A program made the position numbers and the translations under genes. Shown here piece by piece: positions 39,263 to 50,134 of a stretch of 64,000 bases of DNA (position 1 is the first letter of the stretch; each line of letters begins with the position of its first letter). This stretch comes from Marsupella aquatica. Lineage: Eukaryota; Marchantiophyta. Location: the NCBI GenBank assembly GCA_973895155.1, contig OZ316892.1:28086001-28150000 (forward strand), written 5' to 3'. The notes below the pieces were generated by a model. That model made no database searches. It was not told the origin of the DNA and saw only the letters and a list, made by a program, of their open reading frames with translations.

Positions 39263-41352
39263 GACGAACTTTTCCGAACCCCTTTAGCTCAGCTTTCGTA
39301 AGCTGGGAGCTGTAGGTCGTCATCCAGTAAGACAACTTTAGTAGGGTCCTCCTATTTGGTAAAAAAGATCATGGGTCCCATCAAGGATATACCTCTAATA
39401 TATTCGTGTGATACCTTTTCCATGTTGGGGCGTTTCCCTTCTTTTACTCCCCTTCATTGGGTTGCTTTGCTTTTGGGATCATGTCTCCAGGTTTGGCTTT
39501 TTCTGCCCTGGGCACTATTATTTTCTTTTTAGTGTAAAAAAATGAGAAAAGAAAGGGAAATATCTGCTATCACTCACTGGTGGGATGGACAAAGGGTAGA
39601 CATCTAAAGCAAATGTGGCACAAGCTTATGGTCCACATCTAGTGTATTGACTAAATCTGCAAGTGGCGCATGAATGAGGAATATTTTTGTCAGGATCCTC
39701 ACGCCTTTAGATAATATCTCAAAGAAAAATGTTTTGCTGATTTATCTAGATACTCTAGTCCTAAAAAGCTTGTATTTACCGTTGGGGAAGGTTTATTAAT
39801 TTAATGTTGGAACTATCTTATCACTATGTGGAGGTGATGATCATTCACTCGATTCTTTCCAAGATTGGCAGCTGAATAATGGCCTCAGGATAGGTTGGGT
39901 CATCTAGATGGCTGGAGTGGTGGGTAGGCCCACCTCTCAATTGGCACCATGTAGAAAGGACGGTGGGTGTAGTTTTGGAGTATGGAGAAAGAGAGGAGAA
40001 ACATTCTCTTGTTCTGACAATTATGGAGTTCAATGGAAAAAGCGAAAATCATAATTTCTACAAAAAGGGCCAAACTAAGTAAAATGAAGGGGAAACAAAA
40101 GAGGTCCAAATAGGACAAACACAAAATACTAAAGAAAAGGTAAATGTAACCCCAAAAACAGCAAAAGAGGAAAAAGAAAAAAAGGGAGAAAGGGAGAAAG
40201 AGCCACCACTCCAATAGTGCGATGAGCCAGGAGATAAGAAAAGTTCCACTTCCAAATGATTGATTGCTAGGCACCCACCCCTGCCCTCTACTCTCCTCTA
40301 AGCAAAGCAGAAATACCAACCACCACAATGGAAGCTTAACATATTCTCCTGACTATTTCTCAATGAATGTGAAGATACACAATCGTGAGAAAGGGGAAAG
40401 GAGCAATAGATCTAGTGGACAGGTTCAGTTGTCTAGACACCCCAAGCCTGCACCTGGACTTAACTGCATTTATTGGTGCATTTACAAATGAAAATGCTCT
40501 ATAAATACTAGGGTATTACAAGGCCGTCCTACACTTAGTCGCTGAAACTACTTTTATACAAGTTACACTTAAGAATCTAGAAATGTCCCGTTTAAATTGC
40601 ATTGGAACAGGACATTACTACATTTTATGGTCTAAGATATTTTTCATTTTTAATATTTTAATAAAGTAGAGGAGAAGTTTGATACTGGGCCAGTTCAAAT
40701 CTTTATTGTGCATATTATTTTTCTCATAAGTGCACTAAAAACTACAAATTGAAATCAGAAGGGCATTATCTCTATGGTAAAATACTGTTTACAGTGCATT
40801 GTGGGACAGGATATAATGCCCCCCCAAAATGAGAATTTAGGCTTGCTTTTTGAGTTTCTATTATTGTCCCTAATGCTCCGGTAACAGGACCTTAATACTA
40901 AGAGGTCTATGAGTTTTTATTTTACTAATTTTAGTAACAAAGCAGCATCTTCTTCATGAGTTGATCCAAATCTTTCTCCAATTATCACAAGGGGCATTAA
41001 GGACTGTAGCTGTGCGGTCGATTTATCATACTGCCATTTGCATTCACGCACTTGAAGTGAGAGGAAACCATTTAAATTGGACAAGTGCTTGAGACTACTT
41101 TATGTAGTTGCACTTATTGATAAATGCTCTTATGTATACATTGCACTAATTGACAAATGCATGTCTACACATGCATTTGTAGTTAATGTCAATAGTTTGT
41201 CTTTTAGTAAAGGTCTACCTATACTTTTGCGAGCTGCATTTTTTGATGCATTTACAAAGAAAACAATTGTAATCTAAGGGGACAACATGGTGAGCCTGTA
41301 CTAATCCAGGGGATGCAACTATACACGCTGCACTTATACAAGGTTCACTGTA
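39263..41352. other. Intergenic DNA with decayed repeats
   Basis: No gene recognised. 39431-39500 resembles 11053-11120 (shared TTTGGGATCATGTCTCC and flanking T/C-rich sequence), marking a dispersed repeat. An imperfect repeat of about 36 bp (TTGCACTTATTGATAAATGC, TTGCACTAATTGACAAATGC) lies at about 41108-41162. Confidence 0.5.
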
Positions 41353-41503
41353 CTGTCAATTCGAACTCTTTAGTGGAAAAAGTTGTTAATATAAGATTTT
41401 TGTTTTTTGGAATTTTACAACAATTGCACGGAACTGTCAATGTCGTTAGTGGAAAGTTGTTAAAATAAGATTTTTGGTTTTTGGAATTTCACAACAATTG
41501 CGT
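41353..41503 (+). repeat. Two-unit imperfect tandem repeat, about 75-81 bp
   Basis: Unit 1 (41353-41433) and unit 2 (41434-41503) both run from CTGTCAAT through AGTGGAAA, AAGATTTTT and ACAACAATTGC. Unit 2 is shorter through small deletions. Confidence 0.85.
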
Positions 41504-41777
41504 GAAGTGAAATGATACAAGTCAAATGGAGCTGTACACTTGTTTACTGTAGCTGTTGGGTACATCCTACCGGGGATTTGTCAGTGCACAGGACAACTCG
41601 AGGCTTAAACGATTCTCCCATTCAGCGCAAGTTGACAGGCTCAAGATTTCAGAAAGAAATACACTTGATTGCGGAGAGATTGGCCATACCGATTTTTAAT
41701 TTCCTCCCTCAGCAGATTACGCTGAGAGTTGAAAGAGCTGCCGGCCAACATTCAGCTACTTGTTGAGAATGCGATGT

Positions 41778-41912
41778 GAAACATTGCCTTCAGAGGAACA
41801 TAATTTTCCAGTTTTGGTTTAGCTAGATTGATTGGTGGGCACGGCGAGAAACATTGCCTTCAGAGGAACTTAATTTTCTAGCTTTGGTTTAGCTAGATTG
41901 ATTGGTGGGCAC
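41778..41912 (+). repeat. 70-bp tandem duplication upstream of the dienelactone hydrolase gene
   Basis: The 70-bp unit starting GAAACATTGCCTTCAGAGG occurs at 41778-41847 and again at 41848-41912 with only a few differences. It lies 140-270 bases upstream of the start codon at 42049, so it may duplicate promoter or leader elements. Confidence 0.9.
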
Positions 41913-42020
41913 AGAGAGAGAGGGAGTGAGAGAGAGAGACTTCTCTTCACGTTCTGCAGCAGGGCGCACAGAGAGATCGGTTCAAGTTTACGGGACACAG
42001 AGAGAGAGAGAGAGTGAGAG
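41911..42020 (+). repeat. Two (GA)n-rich tracts in the leader of the dienelactone hydrolase gene
   Basis: GA dinucleotide runs at 41911-41939 and 41998-42020 lie immediately upstream of the coding start at 42049. GA/CT-rich leaders are common in plant genes and may mark the transcribed leader. Confidence 0.75.
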
Positions 42021-42048
42021 ACGACCCACTTAGCCAGTTGAGAGAGGA

Positions 42049-44326
42049 ATGGCGGAGCATAAATACAAACAGTGTTGCACACCAGGGCCGCTTGCCAAGG
42101 AACATGAGTCTGTGGGGAAAGAGGAGAACTGGGATGGATTGGACGTCTACGTCAACTGGCCCACAGGCGCTACCCAGGCAGTTGTGCTAGCTTCCGACGT
42201 GTTTGGTACCTTTCTTCCCAGGGCTGACTTTTTGGTCTAGAAGTTTTATGATACGAATTTGGTCCTTGATGATGTGTCCAGTTTATCCAACGGATCGCAA
42301 TTCTGGAGTTCTTAGACGTTACGAGGCTGCATAAATGGAAGGCAAATGGTTCTAGAAGTGGAGTGAAATATAAATGTAGCTCAGGTCTCAAGTGCAGGGA
42401 GTTTCAAGATGAAAGCATAAGTTTACAACATCGCTGGAAATGAAGTGAGGAAACATTCACTTATCTATGACTGGCAGACATTCTGATTTCCGCTTCTGGC
42501 TTTTGCACACAGGATGGGACAGACCCCTTCTAAGGTACGAATTGTTCTAGCACGTTCTCAACTGAATGATCCAGTGATTTATACCAACGAATTCTGGGCT
42601 GTAGTGGTCTTCAGTCACAGAAAGAAGTAGAGAATTCCCGCCATTGGTCACTTCCGCTCCTCAATTCATAAGTTAGCTTGGAACAGGGTGGGAGTGGTGA
42701 CTTTGCAGATATCTGTATTCGTATTTTCTTTTGTTTAACTGTCGTTCATTGGATTGTCAAAGAATTGATACCTTTGTGCTCCGGCTCTTCAGAAAGCTTG
42801 CCGATAAGTTTGCAGCTGAAGGGTTCGTGACTGTGATTCCGGACTTTTTTAAAGGAGATCCAATCAATCCAAGCAGAGTTCCCACGCACGACGAAGTCAA
42901 CATATGGTTTACCAAGCATTCTTTTGTAAGCATCCTTGTCGCACTCCAGAGCCTGCCTATTTTGTAAAAATACGTCAGATCCATTTGTTTATTCATTATT
43001 TTTTCGGATTTCAGCTGCATGAAATGAAGTTCGAGATTTGTTATAAAACAATGGAATTTGTATTCCCAAAGTATACGAGGATGATCGTGTGGAATATCGG
43101 AAATCAATTTCAACAAGTTATACATCTATTGTTTGGCAGGAATCTGCTGTTTTGGATACCCTGGTTTCAATCAAAGGTTTGAAGGAGAGAGGCATCAAGT
43201 CAGTCGGGATAGCTGGTTTTTGCTTTGGAGGTAAAAGATTCATTTCATACTGTGCTGTCTTTTCAACTAGAATTGTCGTCGATTGAATGTTTCCGGTGAA
43301 GCCAGCAAGCGGAACCCTGAAATTTATAAACAAATTGAGATATAGTGGAAGGCATTTGGAGCAGCAAGGGAAGTAGAGGACTTAAAAGTCTTGCGTCCGT
43401 GTCAATGTGTCACATGGTTATATGTACTTTTCCCATATTCTGTACAGAAGATTGGGCATTCGATTGAGCCTGAAGGCTAAAATTGAGAAGACCCAGTAGG
43501 CCGGAGATTACGCGATGATTGCTGCTATTGCATGCTTGATAGTTATTTCAGTGCTCTGATCGTCGCAATGACGAGATCTTACTTCCTGCTGCTGTAAAAC
43601 TGAGCAGGTAAAATTGGGGCTATTATTGCGAAAGATGGTGTCACCGATGCAATAGTAATTTTGCATCCTGGAAGAGTCACAAATGATGATATTAAATGTA
43701 AGAAGCTTGTTTTATCATTGCGCTTTTCTAAAGCCTTCAGCACTTGCCTACTTGAGTGTTATATTGTGACACAAACTGCTTGGACAAAAATCTGACTTGG
43801 ATCGTTGTACACAGTGGTGAGGACACCTTTTGCAATCTTGCAAGCTGAACTGGACAAGACGACAACTGTAGAAGAAGTGGAGGAGTACCGGAAGATCCTA
43901 GAATCACAGAATGAGGTATTTCCGCTGTGGAATGTAGCATCCCGTCCACACCCTCTTATGGCAATGTATAGCCAGTCGTATGAATAGCAAGTTTGTTTTT
44001 ATATCCTAACAATGTGCAGTGTTTGAGACAAGTCAATTCTTTTCAACTTACTACGCATTGTTAGTTTGATAGAGCTTGTCCGCTTCATCTCCATTTCTTA
44101 ATCACACATGGAATTAGCTGTGATAAGCATAGTAGTAAAACAGTAAATTGAAGAGATGGAACTGGATACTGGATATTGGGTGCAGGTGGAGTACTGGGTG
44201 AAGATCTATCCAGGAACGGATCATGGCTGGACTGTACGCTACGATGAAAACGATGAAAAGTCTTTCAAGCCTGCCTATGAAGCACATGCAGATACAATTG
44301 CTTGGTTCAAGAAATACTTGAAGTGA
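42049..44326 (+). CDS. Dienelactone hydrolase-family alpha/beta hydrolase (7 exons)
   Basis: Cytosolic-type alpha/beta hydrolase of the dienelactone hydrolase (carboxymethylenebutenolidase-like) family; the natural substrate of the plant members is not settled. Exons: 42049-42205, 42513-42534, 42793-42925, 43140-43230, 43608-43697, 43815-43915, 44186-44326, giving about 244 residues, the family's usual length. The expected triad is present: nucleophile C132 in GFCFGG, D178 in LQAELD and H211 in GTDHGW. The 22-nt second exon supplies WDRPLLR, aligning with the conserved A/T-P-x-L-R segment, so it is supported by homology and not only by frame. Exon 4 could instead start at 43080 after CGAG, adding 20 in-frame residues; the shorter form fits the family better. 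No signal peptide is visible. Confidence 0.93.
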
Positions 44327-44942
44327 ATCAGCTACACAGCCTGTACTCTCTGATGAAGATCTAGACTCCCACAGAACGTGAGCAATCTTTGTCAGTTCGG
44401 AGGACGTGGTGTGTAAAGAGGTATTGGACATTTTCGTGGACTTTGAGAGTGCAATGTCAGTCTTTGTCATTAGATTTTAAAGGAACATTGGGTACCTTGG
44501 ATTGATGTCACCATGTTGTCTCACTGCTCTTACATTTACATTGTTTCGTTCTTGTTTTGGTCACCTTCAGTGCACGCTAGTTTGGCAGTTCTAGAGTGTT
44601 AAGGTTTTAGAATTTTGCTGCTGGTTCGTCCCCTCTAGGTTTAAACAAACTCTAGGAGCAACTCCAATTGAGCATTGCGCTCCCTAACTACCAAGGTTCT
44701 TTAAATAATTGCAATAGTGTATCTTTGCTCACCATGAATATGGATTATTGTATGTTTTAAAGCCATTTTCATGACAGTCAGAAACGGGTCCCGATGTAGG
44801 AAGGGCCAGTCATTGCCTAAGGATTAGTGCATTTTGGTTTTGGTTTCCCAAAACTGACTTGGTTGGGCTGTAAGTGCAATGTTCTCCTGGATGTTTAGTA
44901 AAGATGCAAAGTTTGACATTCAATAGCTCCTTTATACCTAAT
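44327..44942. other. 3' region of the hydrolase gene and intergenic DNA
   Basis: No coding segment is recognised after the stop at 44324-44326. The first 150-300 bases probably form the 3' untranslated region. Confidence 0.45.
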
Positions 44943-45130
44943 GGAAGTGGCTCTTGTTGGGCTTGATAGAAGCGGATCTTTTCCAAGCATTCCAATATCT
45001 CTAGTTTTCGTGAAGTGGAAGCTGCTCTTCTTGGGCTTGGCAGAAGCAGATTTTTCCAAGCATTCCAATATCTCTTGTTGTCATGAAGTAGAAGCAGATC
45101 TTTCCAAGCATTCAATAACTATAGTTTTCA
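44943..45130 (+). repeat. Three-unit imperfect minisatellite, about 47-73 bp units
   Basis: Units start near 44943, 45011 and 45084 with GAAGTGG/GAAGTAG and share TTTCCAAGCATTC. The third unit is shortened. It directly precedes a different minisatellite. Confidence 0.85.
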
Positions 45131-45140
45131 TGAGAGACTT

Positions 45141-45335
45141 GAAGATTACTCCAATCACTCAATGTCCACACTTTGTGTGGCTTATGAATTTCTGAAGATT
45201 ACTCCATCACTCAATGTTGTCCACACTTTGTGTGGCTTGTGAATTTCTGAAGATTACTCCATCACTCAATGCTGTCTACACTTTGTGTGGGTTATGAATT
45301 TGTGAAGATACCTCCTTCACTCAATGCTGACCAGT
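45141..45335 (+). repeat. Four-unit minisatellite, 53-55 bp units
   Basis: Units begin GAAGATTACTCC or similar at 45141, 45194, 45249 and 45304 and contain CACTCAATG and CACACTTTGTGTGG. CACACTTTGTGTG is itself an imperfect palindrome repeated in each of the first three units. Confidence 0.9.
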
Positions 45336-45577
45336 TAACTTTGACATTCAATATGTCCCCACATATCCAATGAATGATTTCGTTGGGGTTATTAGAAGGG
45401 GCTTCAAAACATTTTTCCAAAGACACCAACAACTTTTCAATGATAACTGTCCTGTTTTCGAATCACATTTCATTTCATCCCCATATAATCATAATAATAA
45501 TAATATACAGCGCATGCAATTCAAGACTATATGAGCAGAAAATAAGGTTCTCTGAAATCCATCCATGTTGCGAACAT

Positions 45578-45658
45578 ATATCTGAGCAATTGCGGCAAAC
45601 TTGGAAGTTCAACTGGGATATATCTGAGCAATTGAGGCAAACTTGGAAGTTCAACTGG
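45578..45658 (+). repeat. Tandem duplication, about 40 bp units
   Basis: ATATCTGAGCAATTG(C/A)GG followed by CAAACTTGGAAGTTCAACTGGG occurs twice in a row with one internal difference. Confidence 0.88.
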
Positions 45659-48224
45659 GTTTTAATTTTCATTAATTATTGTCTTATTGTATTTTGACAG
45701 GAAAAGAAATCATCACACTAGATTTCTGTGGCACTTGGTCCACCCTCACGTACTCCATGATCTCAGACTGCTAGCCCGAAGGCCCAATCCCTGGCCAGTT
45801 AATTATTGTATTTGCATTGCATATCAATGAGAGTATATGAGTGCGGCATCAGATGCAACTCAGATCAGGCCCTAAATGAATAATGTCCTATATATAAGGC
45901 ATTGTCAAGTCCTAAGTTCATATATGTATATATCACATCCCCAAAGAACAGAAAGTGTTAATCTTGCAAAGGCAGAGACACCCAATAAAGAAGAGAAAAT
46001 AACGAAAAAAAAACCCATGAATGCCATTGAGCCAAAATGCTACACACTTGGAGTCCAGCTTGGTAAAGCTTAGGAGTAAATTGCATAGGAGTATCATGGA
46101 AAAACAAATTCTAGAGGCCCTACTACAACACCCTCAACCCTTGGCAAAATAGTGAATGTTTGAGCCCTTCTATAGTGCAACAAACACATGCTATGTGAAA
46201 AGGACAGTGAAAAGAAATATGAGGGATAAGGCCACAACTCTACACAAAGGACAGGGTGTAGTGCAGGATAAGCCAAGGGGATTCGGGATGTAATCCCCAA
46301 AGGCGATAAGCTGGTGGGGGTTACAGTAATGATCCCTGAGCTTGGGGGGAGGGGGGAAGTCACTCTATGTAGGGCCCTACATTGCATGCGATGCTTTAGG
46401 GTCTAGACCCCCTAAATTCTAAGTGAATTTTTTTCTCTCGCCCTTACTTAAAGTGACCAATTATTATTTTTTAACCCCTAAAAAAGCTTTAAGTGAAATG
46501 TTTTCCTAAATTAAACAAGCTCTATTAATAAAGAAAAGATAAGTACCTCATAAGTTGGAGCCCAAAAGTCAGCACTTGTCCAATTTGCTTTGCCTTTCTA
46601 CTTGATGCAATTTACTTTGCTTCTCCAATTTATAGTACATCCCAAATCTCCCGTACAATCCATACACCATGAAACTAAATAAGTGTACATTTAATTCCAT
46701 GTTGTCTAACCATAAACTTGTCCATGTTACACTCTGAATTCTCAAACACTAGAGCATGCTAGGTACCAAACACTATGAACAAGAAAGTTGATACTATTGG
46801 TTGCTTATTCAAGGCGCTTCACAAAACCTTTAATGATTATTTATTAAGATTTATTATATAATCTCATACACCACAAGTAATTTATTATATAATTATAATA
46901 TTAATTATACATCCACATATACCAATTTAGTGATCCCACATGTCTCAATTATCAGCTAGCACATGTCATGTGCACGTATGACATGTGAAGACCCCTTATC
47001 CTAACACCTTCTATTGAATGTCATCTATATTATGAGGGCCTATTTTTCTTTGAAGTTGGGGAAAGAATAAAACTTACCTTGCTGCTCTTCCACAAAACTT
47101 TTGAAGTCTTCCAAAATTTAAAGAGCCTTATACTTTGTCGACATGATATGCCACTTCTGTGGAAGTGACCAACCATCGAGAACATTTGAAACATCTAGAA
47201 CATGAATTGTGTCACACCATTCTGACAAATCATTGGTATATATTTCAGGGGGCCGACTACTAAAAATTGTATGAACCATGTGCGATCCAAAAAATATATT
47301 TTTAATGAAAAGTTGTGGTGTGCATACATATCGCCAACTAACATACATCGTTGTCACAGTCTTCCTACATAAACTCAAAATTTCTTTCCATCCCTAGAAA
47401 TCACACAGATAAAGACAACACACCATACACAAATCATTGGATTAATCATGTCAACAAACTCGAATCAGGTAAACAGTCTAACATGAAGGGATACGGAGCA
47501 CAAAAGCAAGTACACCACAAGTATGGCTATGTGAGTCTCCACTTTAGAGAATGAGCCCACTGAGCCAAGTCTCTCAATGTATACCACTTGGAAATTTTTA
47601 CTCCCCTTAAAACAAATGATTTTATTGCAAACCAACGAGATCATGGATCAAATCCATGATTATGATGACCTGCACACTCGGGTCACTATTGTCTGATGAC
47701 CTGCTCTAACAAGTCAACTCGTCAAAGAACCTAATCATTCTAAAAGGACCTCTACTAGTCCATAAATTCTAGAACATGACAAAGTAGCTAAATTATTAAA
47801 TGAAAATAGTAGGAAAAAAAGGTGTTCTGAACTCAAATTAATATAATAATCTCTAATATATCACTTCTATAAAGTAAAATAGGTCATTCATATTGAAAAT
47901 TGAGAATGTGTATAGATTTTACAAGTTGAAGTGCATTGTAGTTTTATTATTTGTTTTATCATTTTCTGTACGCACATAGTACCCGACATATTGGCCTAGT
48001 TGACATCATTCATGGACTTGTAAATCTGTACTCATTCTCTATTTTCAACCTATTCCGTGCCTCACCACGTGGTAGCCGAAGGCCCTACACCAATAAGGAC
48101 AAAAGTTGAGTTACATCTAGGGCGGCAATACTAACCCATATAAGACATGAGGGTCAGGTTAGTAAATAAATTTGTTTGGGGACACCTTAGTAAATTTCTA
48201 TAGTTTGGAGGCCAAGATAGTAAA
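45659..48224. other. AT-rich intergenic DNA, no gene recognised
   Basis: Stop-rich on both strands, very AT-rich around 46840-46920 and 47800-47960. No motif, tRNA or element end could be identified. Confidence 0.5.
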
Positions 48225-48700
48225 AGTGTGGTAGTAACCAAGTGGCGTGGCTTAGGTCAGTTTGCCAAGGGATTAGCCTGGAACTCAGAGGTCCCAGGTT
48301 CAATCCCCCCCTCCACACACCACACAGAGATGTTGAAGAGTATACATGTGTGTGAGTGTGGGATGGGTCATGTGGGTAGTGGTTGGAGTTCTGATTATGT
48401 TTGCCAAGGGATTAGCCTGGAACTCAGAGGTCCCAGGTTCAATCCCCCCCTCCACACACCACACAGAGATGTTGAAGAGTATACATGTGTGTGAGTGTGG
48501 GATGGGTCATGTGGGTAGTGGTTGGAGTTCTGATTATCTAGTAGACCCCTGCATCCATGGGGCCCATCCAGGATTGCCAGTCTCTTTTAAAGTTGTTCCT
48601 TCCCCCCGAATCGGAAACCGGATTGGTTGCTTCTCTGGTGTCCAGAGATTTGGATTGCTATTTACTGTATAAATCTTGTGGGTCCGGGACCCACAAATCC
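48225..48700 (+). mobile_element. tRNA-derived SINE-like element with an internal duplication
   Basis: The head resembles an RNA polymerase III internal promoter: TGGCTTAGGTCAG (A-box-like, about 48247) and GGTTCAATCC (B-box-like, about 48297), about 50 bases apart as in tRNA genes. A 139-bp block from 48261 is then repeated almost perfectly (48261-48399, 48400-48538), so the B-box-like motif occurs twice but the A-box-like motif once. A near-perfect palindrome, TTGTGGGTCC/GGGACCCACAA, closes the region near 48680. I saw no poly(A) tail or target-site duplication, so the 3' limit is uncertain and the SINE identity is inference. Confidence 0.55.
48261..48538 (+). repeat. 139-bp near-perfect tandem duplication
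   Basis: Both copies run from TTTGCCAAGGGATTAGCC to GTTGGAGTTCTGATTAT. Near-identity over 138 bases indicates a recent event. Open reading frames across it are a by-product of the duplication. Confidence 0.95.
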
Positions 48701-48758
48701 ACTCAGGACATCAGACAGTGCGGTAGCCATGAAGTTTTTGTGGGTTTCGAATCAATCC

Positions 48759-48905
48759 CTCAGCTGAGTAGACTCAGAGAAGAGTGACGATCTGGTGTGG
48801 CATTCCTTTGGAGTCCTTCACTCGGCTGAGCAAATTCGGAGAATAGTGATGAACTCGTGTGGCTTTCGTTTGGATTCCTTCACTCAGCTGAGATGATTCA
48901 GAGAG
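48759..48905 (+). repeat. 62-bp imperfect tandem repeat upstream of the At4g14100-like gene
   Basis: CTCAGCTGAG or CTCGGCTGAG recurs at 48759, 48821 and 48883, each followed by a diverged G(A/T)GTGGC(A/T)TTC(C/G)TTTGGA block where complete. The 10-mer is partly palindromic. It lies about 380-520 bases upstream of the start codon and may include promoter elements. Confidence 0.85.
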
Positions 48906-49282
48906 CAGGAGCAGCAGTAAGACAATTCACGTGAGGAGGGTTTGTGATTGATTCCGCTTGATGTCTATCAATCTGGTCTCACAACAGAGCTCATCGAGCT
49001 TCGGATCGCCATTACTGTTTTGCTGATCATCTAGGGCACCGCAATTTTGCTTGAGAAAACTGTACTGGACCACCTCTAGATTGAGAATGGCGGCAAAAGA
49101 TACTTGCACTAATCGTCCTCAGCATTTGCTGGTAAATGTTAGGAACAGCTTCGTGTAACCTTGTTTCCAAGGCTGTTTTCCGTCTGCCCCTTAGGGATTT
49201 CGATCAGTCATTCGATTCTTCGTTTTTAGAATGTTCTCCCTTGTATTCTTAGCTCCTTCAGAATGAGAGTTCAGAGTTTGCC

Positions 49283-50134
49283 ATGAGTGTGCGCCAAAAT
49301 TGGCAAAACTTGGGACACGTTTCTGAGACATCTCTGGAAATGCTGCAGATGCTGGTACTGTTCCTAGGGATTTTGTTTTCCTGCTGCGCGCAAAGTGCTG
49401 TTGCTGTTGAGGTTCCAACTCCCACAACATGGCCGGTCCGTTTCCACGCTCTGCTTGTCCAGAATTTCAGTGGGGAGCTGGGAGTGATGGACCTCTGGTA
49501 TGACTGGGAAAAGGGTGGGAATTATCATCTTGTCCAAGAACAGTTGGGTAGTGCATATCATGACGTGGAGTGGACCAATGGGACATCCTTTTTCTGGTAC
49601 GAGGAAGAAAAGACCTGCTTTACTGTAGACGTTGGGATTGGAATACTGCGCCCTGACTGGCTCAAGGATGCCGAATATCTGGGTGTGAGAGAGATGAGTG
49701 GTTTCACTTGCAATGTGTGGACCAAGCTGGACTTCATCACCTATTATGAAGATATTGAGTCGAAAAGGCCCGTGTATTGGTTATTCTATACAGGTAAGAT
49801 TCCCATCAATTAAGCTATTTGAATAGCTTTAGACTTAGTTCTGTCATTTGAAAACTTCTTTTAAGGACTTTTGTCTTCCTCGAGGAAATTCTATCGGTGT
49901 AGACCACATTTCCTTTGTTGATGATAGCTTGGTGGAAACGCAGGACGACACGTGCATGTCATCACATTTGAGGAAGGATTCCTCTTGAACGACGAGGACT
50001 GGCAGGCTCCAGAATATTGCTTCTCAGATGACTCGACAACTTTACGTGATAGCAGTTTGCTGCATAAAAGTAGAAAGTCACCTGTCTTGACAGAGCATAA
50101 AGAATGGTTGTTATCAGGAGCCATGAGTGCTTAG
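49283..50134 (+). CDS. Secreted/endomembrane protein of the At4g14100-like family (2 exons)
   Basis: Member of a plant family annotated from Arabidopsis At4g14100 as a putative glycosyl-group transferase; the biochemical activity is not established to my knowledge. Exons 49283-49793 and 49944-50134 give about 233 residues. A hydrophobic segment at about residues 20-42 (LQMLVLFLGILFSCC) looks like a signal peptide, preceded by a longer polar N-terminus than usual. A start at M20 or M23 would give a more standard signal. The body has the family pattern FHAL...N-x-S, LWYDW..G.N, L...DVEWTNGTSF, RPDWL, and VYWLFYTGRHVHVITFE. Two N-glycosylation sequons (N61-F-S, N99-G-T) fit passage through the ER. 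The C-terminal 30 residues after YCFSDD are poorly conserved. The gene converges on the minus-strand HDA2-like gene. Confidence 0.86.

Noticed and set aside
39900-40328. 142-codon minus-strand frame with hydrophobic stretches resembling membrane segments
   Set aside because: The hydrophobicity reflects A-rich plus-strand sequence read as Phe/Leu codons; no family resemblance or splice context.
48228-48672. Open frames with internally repeated peptides
   Set aside because: They arise from the 139-bp duplication in the SINE-like element, with no codon conservation or domain.
48678-48700. Palindrome TTGTGGGTCC/GGGACCCACAA as a possible regulatory hairpin or terminator
   Set aside because: Too short and GC-rich to assign a role in a plant genome; more likely part of the SINE-like repeat.
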